Shown here one piece after another: positions 32,135 to 37,732 of a stretch of DNA of 37,732 nucleotides (within the stretch, counting starts at the first letter, position 1; every line of letters begins with the position of its first letter). The DNA is from an uncultured Clostridia bacterium. Its GTDB lineage: Bacteria; Bacillota; Clostridia; Lachnospirales; Cellulosilyticaceae. Location: NCBI GenBank assembly GCA_937981575.1, contig CALJNR010000060.1, positions 1-37,732 of the forward strand, read 5' to 3'. The notes under the pieces are model-generated. The model had not been told where the DNA came from. It did not search any database and was given only the letters and a program-made list of their open reading frames with translations. The position numbers were made by a program, and so were the translations under genes.

Positions 32135-32174
32135 AAAAAAAGGATATCAAGGTCTGTTATACCTTTTGATACCC
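32135..32174 (-). terminator. Rho-independent terminator of the DUF2225 gene
   Basis: On the minus strand GGTATCAAAAGGT pairs (with small bulges) with ACCTTGATATCC and is followed by seven Ts. It begins 23 bases after the stop at 32197. Confidence 0.85.
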
Positions 32175-32196
32175 TCTAAAAGTTCAATTTTAATAA

Positions 32197-33015
32197 TTAT
32201 TTAGCTCCAGGCTCGCCGCCTGAAACTTTGGCTTTTTCTTCTCTAATGAGACTCTTTAAATGCAGCCCTCTTGTCTTTAGTTTCAGCGAAACATTTCTTT
32301 CAAGAATGACAAAGCCTACCCATTGCAGCGCCTTATCATATTCTTTAAATCTCCTATATAGATCTGCAATAATATAAGCTGTTGTAAGCTCATCGAGTTC
32401 AAAAATAGGAAATCTTTCGTTGTTATAAGCATTCAAAAACCCAGTAAGTGCATACTGCAGAAAGGTTTCTTCTTTCTTAACATCATTTATCTCACGATAC
32501 AGCCACGCTATCTTAAGACATATATAAGCTTTTTCTCCATCTTTTACCCTTTTAACTACAGCCGTCAGAAGTGCCAGCTTATAACGCTCAATAGCGTCCT
32601 CATAAGTGAGTATACCGGGATAGTCACGTCCTTTATACTTGGAACAGATTTGTTCTTTAACCCATGATAGCTGTTTAGGTGAAACAGTTGTAAATGCTTT
32701 TCCTAAAGCAGCATATCCACATTTGGGACATACAATACATTCATAGATATTAGGATCTACCCTATCATACTTTGGCTTTAGGTCCGTATCAACTGACATC
32801 AGCCTGTTTTTGCCTGATCTTATAGCCTTACTTGTAAATACTTTATCACAAATAGGACAAATATAAGTTTTATCATATAATATAGCATCCAGAGAAACCT
32901 CTTGGCTTTTTGGCGTACCTTCTGCTTTTTTCCCTTTTGCCTCAGCAGAAAAGATTTCTGCCTTATCTAAATTATCAAATCCCAAAGATTTTAATTCTTC
33001 AAAAATATTATGCAT
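32197..33015 (-). CDS. DUF2225 family zinc-binding protein
   Basis: This is a 272-residue cytoplasmic protein. Two cysteine clusters, C53xxC56 (YICPICDKVF) and C93/C96/C99 (YECIVCPKCGYAA), form the metal site typical of DUF2225. The C-terminal half is helical and TPR-like (KAYICLKIAWLYREINDVKKEE, AYIIADLYRRFKEYDKALQW). The N-terminus carries a charged low-complexity stretch (about 24-37). The family is common in Clostridia and of unknown function. The start is ATG 33015 after a GAGGGA-like site. It appears to be a single-gene unit. Confidence 0.88.
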   Translation of the reverse strand: MHNIFEELKSLGFDNLDKAEIFSAEAKGKKAEGTPKSQEVSLDAILYDKTYICPICDKVFTSKAIRSGKNRLMSVDTDLKPKYDRVDPNIYECIVCPKCGYAALGKAFTTVSPKQLSWVKEQICSKYKGRDYPGILTYEDAIERYKLALLTAVVKRVKDGEKAYICLKIAWLYREINDVKKEETFLQYALTGFLNAYNNERFPIFELDELTTAYIIADLYRRFKEYDKALQWVGFVILERNVSLKLKTRGLHLKSLIREEKAKVSGGEPGAK

Positions 33016-33181
33016 AGGAATCCCTCTTTTAAGTAATCAATATACTATAATAATATTTATGTAAACAACCATGAAGAATTAAATTATTATGAGTCTTGAT
33101 TAAATGATTGATTGATAAATGATTTAATCTGCTAAATAATATAGTTAATTCATTTTAACATCAATTAATAAAATCTTCAAT

Positions 33182-33835
33182 TTATCTTTGCAGTGCTGCA
33201 CCTGTACTTCTAATCTGTCCACTTTGTTCTTTTAAAATACCAAATGGTTTTCCAAGAGGCAGAAATTCTCTTCCAAAATGTCTGTTTAAAACGTTAGCAC
33301 CACATCCATAGAAAGCAACTAAAGCGATTAAAAACTCGCTCCATCCAGCTAATTGGTGTGTGAAATGAGGAGCAACTTTAAAAGTACTCAGCGAAAGCCC
33401 GATAAATAAGAAATCAATTAACACAAAAATAATAAATAATACCTTATTGGTTTCCATAGACCCAATTGTCATAAATAGTGTAAAGATTAAATAGCCAATA
33501 AATGCAAAACCTAATTGTTTTGAATCTACTGCAGCCATTAGTTTTTCCCCAAATACACCATTTTGAATAAACCATGTCATTGCTACGCTGAACCAAAATA
33601 ATGCATACCCGCCAAATGCTGTAGCTCCAAATACATTATTTTTCTTTGCGTCAATAATACAAGCCATAAGCTGGGCAAAACCACCTAAAAAAATGGCCCA
33701 TGGAATAACTAAAGATACCCCTTCAGTTAACCCTAACTTTTGTGATGAAGCTACTAATGTTACAAGTGCTAACCCAAGCAGTCCTAATGCTGAGGGGTCT
33801 GCAAGTGTTCCTTCTGTTTGTTTTGTTGTTTCCAC
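33182..33835 (-). CDS. Acetate/succinate transporter, SatP (GPR1/FUN34/YaaH) family
   Basis: This 217-residue protein has about six membrane helices. It starts with the family motif in the form DPSALGLLGLALVT (canonical NPAPLGL) and has a middle FGGYALFWFSVAMTW segment. The family moves acetate or succinate with protons. The start is GTG 33835, 8 bases after AGGAGG. It lies beside pyruvate:ferredoxin oxidoreductase, whose acetyl-CoA is fermented to acetate in these organisms, so acetate export or uptake is likely. The two genes are separated by a strong terminator and are not one operon. The basic C-terminal tail is slightly longer than in the E. coli protein. Confidence 0.9.
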   Translation of the reverse strand: METTKQTEGTLADPSALGLLGLALVTLVASSQKLGLTEGVSLVIPWAIFLGGFAQLMACIIDAKKNNVFGATAFGGYALFWFSVAMTWFIQNGVFGEKLMAAVDSKQLGFAFIGYLIFTLFMTIGSMETNKVLFIIFVLIDFLFIGLSLSTFKVAPHFTHQLAGWSEFLIALVAFYGCGANVLNRHFGREFLPLGKPFGILKEQSGQIRSTGAALQR

Positions 33836-34139
33836 GAAATTCTCCTCCTAAGTTTCTTTAAATGTTATTATAAAATAGAATTAAACCAACTCTTAAATAT
33901 TACACCCATTTAGTATGTTATGTAAATACATATTTTCATAGAAATTTAATAATTTGCTGTCAGTTTTTGCCACACATTGGCTAATAAAAAAAGCCCCGTA
34001 TTTTTATGACCAATCATATAAAATACAGGGCTGTTTTGGGTTTCGTATTCGCCGCCAGTTGAATCCGATTTAATTATCTTCGCTATATACTAAAGAGTTA
34101 TTATAGAATCCCTTTAGCACATAGCACTAAATATTCGTA
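33836..34139. other. Gene-free region between PFOR and SatP genes
   Basis: It contains the PFOR terminator (33985-34032) and the AT-rich upstream region of the SatP gene, with a TATAAT-type box on the minus strand near 33870 but no clear -35. Nothing else is supported. Confidence 0.6.
33985..34032 (-). terminator. Strong Rho-independent terminator of the PFOR gene
   Basis: On the minus strand AGCCC-GTATTTTAT pairs with ATAAAAATAC-GGGCT (one wobble, one mismatch) and is followed by seven Ts. It lies about 107 bases beyond the PFOR stop. Confidence 0.88.
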
Positions 34140-37100
34140 TTACACTGTAAGTCTTCTGTATGATTCGTATCTGTCTTTTGCACTGTCTTCTGCCATTTTG
34201 AACATTTCTTCAGCTTGTTCTGGGAACTGTTTTGCAAGAGCTGAGTATCTTACTTGAGCCATGATAAAGTCTCTGAAACTTTCTGTTGGCTCTTTAGAAT
34301 CTAAGCTGAAAGGATTCTTCCCTTCTTCTTTAAGAGTAGGATTGAATCTGTATAAGTGCCAGTAACCAGCTTTAACAGCTTGTTCTTCGTTAGCAATAGT
34401 ACGTCCCATACCTTCTTTTAATCCATGGCTGATACATGGTGCATAAGCAATGATAATAGATGGCCCATCATATGCTTCTGCTTCAAGTACAGCTTTAATT
34501 AATTGGTTTTTATCTGCCCCAAGAGCAACTTGTGTTACATATACGTTGCCATAAGACATCATCATCATACCAAGATCTTTTTTACGTGATTTTTTACCTG
34601 AAGCTGCAAATTTAGCAATAGCAGCAGCTGGTGTTGCTTTAGAAGACTGTCCACCTGTATTAGAGTAGATTTCTGTATCGAATACAAGTACATTTACATC
34701 TTCTCCTGATGCAAGTACATGGTCAAGACCGCCGTAGCCGATATCATATGCCCATCCATCTCCTCCGACCATCCATACTGATCTCTTAACAAGATAATCT
34801 TTTCTGTCTTCGATTTCTTTAAGAAGTGCTTTAGCAGCGCTGTCTGTAATTGTATTATTCTCAAGAACTTCCACTACTTTTGCAGAAGCTGCTTTTGAAG
34901 CTTCTCCAAGGTTCATTGTGTCAATCCATTCTGTAAAGACTGCTTTAGCTGAAGCATCAATATCCATAGCAATAAGTTCTTCCATTGCTGCTTGGATTTT
35001 GTTTCTCATTTGTTTAACCCCAAGGTGCATACCAAAGCCATACTCAGCATTATCTTCAAATAAAGAGTTAGCCCATGATGGTCCTTGTCCTTTGCAGTTT
35101 ACTGTATATGGAGTTGATGGTGCAGAAGCTCCCCAAATTGATGAACAACCTGTTGCATTAGCAATCATCATACGATCACCGAATAATTGTGTAACAAGTT
35201 TGATATATGGTGTTTCACCACAACCTGCGCAAGCTCCTGAGAACTCGATAAGCGGTTGTTTGAACTGGCTTCCTTTAACTGTAGCAGCTGATACGAGATC
35301 TTCTTTAATAGAAACTTTAGATGCAGCATATGCCCAGTTTGGAATTTCTTTTTCAGTTTGCGTATCAAGAGGTTTCATAACAAGCGCTTTTTTCTTAGCA
35401 GGGCAGATATCTGCACAGTTTCCGCATCCTGTACAATCCATTGGTGCAACCTGAATCTTGTATGCAAGTCCTTCTAAGCCTTTACCAACAGCTTTAAGTG
35501 TTGGGAAGTTTTCTGGTGCATTTTTAACTTCTTCTTCATTTAATAAGAATGGTCTGATTGTTGCATGTGGACATACATAAGAACATTGGTTACATTGGAT
35601 ACAGTTTTCTGGAATCCACTCTGGTACATTAATGGCAATACCACGTTTTTCATAAGCTGATGTTCCACATGGGAATGTACCATCTTCAATACCGTTAAAT
35701 GCACTTACTGGAAGAATATCTCCTTCTTGAGCATTCATTGGTCTTAAGATGTTAGTAATAAATGCTGGTTCATCTACTTTTGCTGTTTGTGCATCTTGAG
35801 CACTTGCCCATTCTGCTGGAATAACAACTTTAACAGCTGAGTCAACACCTTGATCAATTGCTGCATAGTTCATATTTACAATCTTTTCACCTTTATTGCC
35901 GTATGCTTTAACAACAGCTTGCTTAAGGTATGTGATCGCTTCTTCTTGTGGAATAATATTCGCAAGTTTAAAGAATGCTGCCTGCATAACCATATTAATT
36001 CTATTTCCAAGCCCAATCTCTTCAGCTATTTTAGTTGCATTCACCGTATAGAACTGAATATCGTTTTTCGCGATATAGTTTTTCATTCTAGCTGGTAAGT
36101 TTTCATTAAGTTGTTGTTCATTCCAAATACAGTTAAGAACAAATACGCCGCCTTTTTTAAGTCCTTTTAATAAATCATATTGATAAACATAAGATTGATT
36201 ATGACAAGCAATATAATCTGCTTCATCAATAAGGTAAGTTGAACGAATAGGTGCATTACCAAATCTTAAGTGAGAGATTGTTACCCCGCCAGATTTTTTA
36301 GAGTCATATGCAAAATAAGCTTGTGCATATTTATCTGTATGATCACCAATGATTTTGATAGCTTGTTTGTTTGCGCCAACAGTACCATCTGAACCAAGAC
36401 CCCAGAATTTACATCTTACAGTACCTTCTTGTGCTATTTTAAGCGTATCATTCATTGGAATAGATGTATGTGTTACATCATCTTCAATACCTACTGTAAA
36501 TTGATCTTTTGGCGTTGCACTTACAAGGTTATCATAGACAGCTTTGATAGTTGTTGGTGTTGTATCTTTTGAACCAAGACCATAACGTCCACCAATAATC
36601 ATAGGTGCATTTTCTTTATTATAAAATACTGAACGAACATCTAAATAAAGTGGCTCACCGATTGCACCTGGCTCTTTTGTTCTATCTAATACACAAACTC
36701 TCTTAGCCGTTGTTGGCATAACTTTTAAGAAATGCTCAATTGAAAATGGTCTGTATAAGTGAATTTTAACAAGACCATATTTTGCACCTTTTGCATTAAG
36801 TTCATCAATTGTTTCTTCGATAGTTTCAGTTACAGAACCCATAGCTACAATAACGTATTCTGCATCTGGTGCACCATAATAGTTGAATAATCCATAGTTT
36901 CTTCCTGTAAGATCATTCATTTTATTAATATATTCTTCTACAATAGGAACTAAATTTGTATAGAATTTATTAGAAGCTTCTCTTGTTTGGAAGTAGATAT
37001 CTGGATTTTGTGCTGTACCACGTGTTACTGGATGATTTGGAGATAATGCTCTATTTCTGAATTCTTGTATTGCATTTTGATCTACAAGTGCTGCTAAGTC

Positions 37101-37667
37101 TTCATAATCGTAAGCTTCAACTTTTTGTACTTCATGTGAAGTTCTAAATCCATCAAAGAAATGTACAAAAGGTACTCTTCCTTTAATAGCTGCAAGGTGA
37201 GCTACTGGTGCAAGGTCCATAACTTCTTGTACAGAACCTGTTGCAAGCATCGCACATCCTGTTTGTCTTGTAGCCATAACATCTTGATGATCTCCAAAAA
37301 TGTTAAGAGCTTGTGCCGCGATAGCACGGGCACTTACATGGAATACCCCTGGTAATAATTCTCCAGCAACTTTGTACATATTAGGAATCATAAGAAGAAG
37401 TCCTTGTGAAGCTGTAAAAGTTGTTGTTAAAGCGCCTGCTTGAAGTGAGCCGTGGAATGTTCCTGCTGCTCCTGCTTCTGATTGCATTTCTACTACATTT
37501 ACCGCTTGTCCAAAAATATTTTTTGTACCTTTTGCTGCCCATTCATCAACAGCTTCTGCCATGTTTGAAGATGGTGTAATTGGGTAGATTGCTGCAACAT
37601 CTGTGTAGGCATATGCAATATATGCGGCTGCGGTGTTACCATCTACGGTCATCATTTTCTTTGCCAT
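34140..37667 (-). CDS. nifJ: Pyruvate:ferredoxin (flavodoxin) oxidoreductase
   Basis: This 1175-residue single-chain PFOR oxidises pyruvate with CoA to acetyl-CoA and CO2 and reduces ferredoxin. The order of domains is standard: N-terminal thiamine-pyrophosphate-interacting domain (YPITPSSNMAEAVDEW), a transketolase-like domain, the CoA/gamma region (FWGLGSDGTVGANK), a two-cluster ferredoxin domain with CIQCNQCSYVCP (about 690) and CTGCGNCADICP (about 745), and the TPP-binding domain with ACAGCGETPYIKL (about 812) and GGDGWAYDIGYGGLDHV. Full length matches family members. The start is ATG 37667 with AAAGGAGAG upstream. Its biased, A/T-ending codon use is less varied than in its neighbours, as expected for an abundant enzyme. 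It anchors the anaerobic fermentation inference for the organism. Confidence 0.97.
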   Translation of the reverse strand: MAKKMMTVDGNTAAAYIAYAYTDVAAIYPITPSSNMAEAVDEWAAKGTKNIFGQAVNVVEMQSEAGAAGTFHGSLQAGALTTTFTASQGLLLMIPNMYKVAGELLPGVFHVSARAIAAQALNIFGDHQDVMATRQTGCAMLATGSVQEVMDLAPVAHLAAIKGRVPFVHFFDGFRTSHEVQKVEAYDYEDLAALVDQNAIQEFRNRALSPNHPVTRGTAQNPDIYFQTREASNKFYTNLVPIVEEYINKMNDLTGRNYGLFNYYGAPDAEYVIVAMGSVTETIEETIDELNAKGAKYGLVKIHLYRPFSIEHFLKVMPTTAKRVCVLDRTKEPGAIGEPLYLDVRSVFYNKENAPMIIGGRYGLGSKDTTPTTIKAVYDNLVSATPKDQFTVGIEDDVTHTSIPMNDTLKIAQEGTVRCKFWGLGSDGTVGANKQAIKIIGDHTDKYAQAYFAYDSKKSGGVTISHLRFGNAPIRSTYLIDEADYIACHNQSYVYQYDLLKGLKKGGVFVLNCIWNEQQLNENLPARMKNYIAKNDIQFYTVNATKIAEEIGLGNRINMVMQAAFFKLANIIPQEEAITYLKQAVVKAYGNKGEKIVNMNYAAIDQGVDSAVKVVIPAEWASAQDAQTAKVDEPAFITNILRPMNAQEGDILPVSAFNGIEDGTFPCGTSAYEKRGIAINVPEWIPENCIQCNQCSYVCPHATIRPFLLNEEEVKNAPENFPTLKAVGKGLEGLAYKIQVAPMDCTGCGNCADICPAKKKALVMKPLDTQTEKEIPNWAYAASKVSIKEDLVSAATVKGSQFKQPLIEFSGACAGCGETPYIKLVTQLFGDRMMIANATGCSSIWGASAPSTPYTVNCKGQGPSWANSLFEDNAEYGFGMHLGVKQMRNKIQAAMEELIAMDIDASAKAVFTEWIDTMNLGEASKAASAKVVEVLENNTITDSAAKALLKEIEDRKDYLVKRSVWMVGGDGWAYDIGYGGLDHVLASGEDVNVLVFDTEIYSNTGGQSSKATPAAAIAKFAASGKKSRKKDLGMMMMSYGNVYVTQVALGADKNQLIKAVLEAEAYDGPSIIIAYAPCISHGLKEGMGRTIANEEQAVKAGYWHLYRFNPTLKEEGKNPFSLDSKEPTESFRDFIMAQVRYSALAKQFPEQAEEMFKMAEDSAKDRYESYRRLTV

Positions 37668-37711
37668 GTTTTTTCTCTCCTTTTATATTTACTATAATAT
37701 TTAAATATAAT

Positions 37712-37717
37712 ATTATA
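37712..37717 (-). promoter_or_regulatory. -10 box of the PFOR promoter
   Basis: A perfect TATAAT on the minus strand lies 45 bases before the start codon. A -35 box 17 bases further upstream would fall outside the window, so it cannot be checked. Confidence 0.4.
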
Positions 37718-37732
37718 CATCGATAGATTGTA

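Larger units (their letters stand above)
31789..32196. other. Gene-free region with pyk promoter, AT palindrome and DUF2225 terminator
   Basis: The 408 bases contain the pyk leader (about 140 bases, no recognised riboswitch), its promoter, an AT-rich inverted repeat (32001-32029) and the terminator of the gene to the right (32135-32174). No coding frame is supported. Confidence 0.6.

Noticed and set aside
33098..33129. GATTAAAT/ATTTAATC hairpin after the SatP gene
   Set aside because: The stem is short and AT-only and no U-tract follows; it is likely chance in AT-rich DNA.
34918..35454. 178-codon plus-strand frame opposite the PFOR gene
   Set aside because: It is an antisense shadow of the strongly biased codons of PFOR; no promoter, ribosome site or motif supports it.

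Overview
The window reads as chromosomal DNA of a low-GC, anaerobic, motile, Gram-positive bacterium of the Clostridia (Lachnospiraceae/Cellulosilyticum-like is my guess, not proven). The basis is strong AGGAGG-type ribosome sites, AT-rich promoters and U-tailed hairpin terminators, a one-chain pyruvate:ferredoxin oxidoreductase, a pyruvate kinase with the Gram-positive C-terminal swivel domain, lipoprotein solute-binding proteins and chemoreceptors. Most genes are on the minus strand. I saw no rRNA, tRNA, CRISPR array, phage gene or intact insertion sequence.

Right to left (the direction of transcription), 18551-331 is a fructan-utilisation locus. It holds a LacI-type regulator, a MalE/F/G-type oligosaccharide importer without its own ATPase, an intracellular GH32 beta-fructosidase, a PfkB fructokinase, a methyl-accepting chemotaxis protein, a 1727-residue secreted multi-module GH32 fructanase, and an RbsA/C/B-type monosaccharide importer. 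The likely flow is: the surface enzyme cuts fructan; oligosaccharides enter through the MalEFG-type system and are cut inside; fructose is phosphorylated; free fructose may enter through the RbsABC-type system. A near-consensus promoter, two identical 18-bp LacI-type operators and a terminator-like hairpin lie in front of the oligosaccharide importer. The left edge cuts off the start of a membrane protein, possibly another chemoreceptor.

18552-19281 is a 730-bp non-coding stretch rich in inverted repeats, including a candidate folded RNA. Next (19282-22562) comes a tight overlapping three-gene unit: a DesK/NarL-type histidine kinase, its response regulator and a membrane-anchored family-1 solute-binding protein with no transporter genes. 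It looks like an extracellular sugar-sensing device. 23004-27126 holds an unrecognised coiled-coil membrane protein and an 859-residue protein that combines a degenerate KaiC/RecA-like region with the ATP-grasp half of PEP synthase/pyruvate phosphate dikinase.

The right part is a mix: a two-gene chromate-type transporter, a zinc-ribbon membrane protein with an internal repeat, the nucleoside phosphorylase PpnP, pyruvate kinase, a DUF2225 zinc protein, a SatP-type acetate transporter and pyruvate:ferredoxin oxidoreductase. Several of these sit around the PEP-pyruvate-acetyl-CoA-acetate node. The items I judge most worth a second look are the fructanase with an altered catalytic motif, the kinase/regulator/binding-protein unit, the ATP-grasp fusion, the operator-hairpin-operator leader and the folded-RNA candidate.
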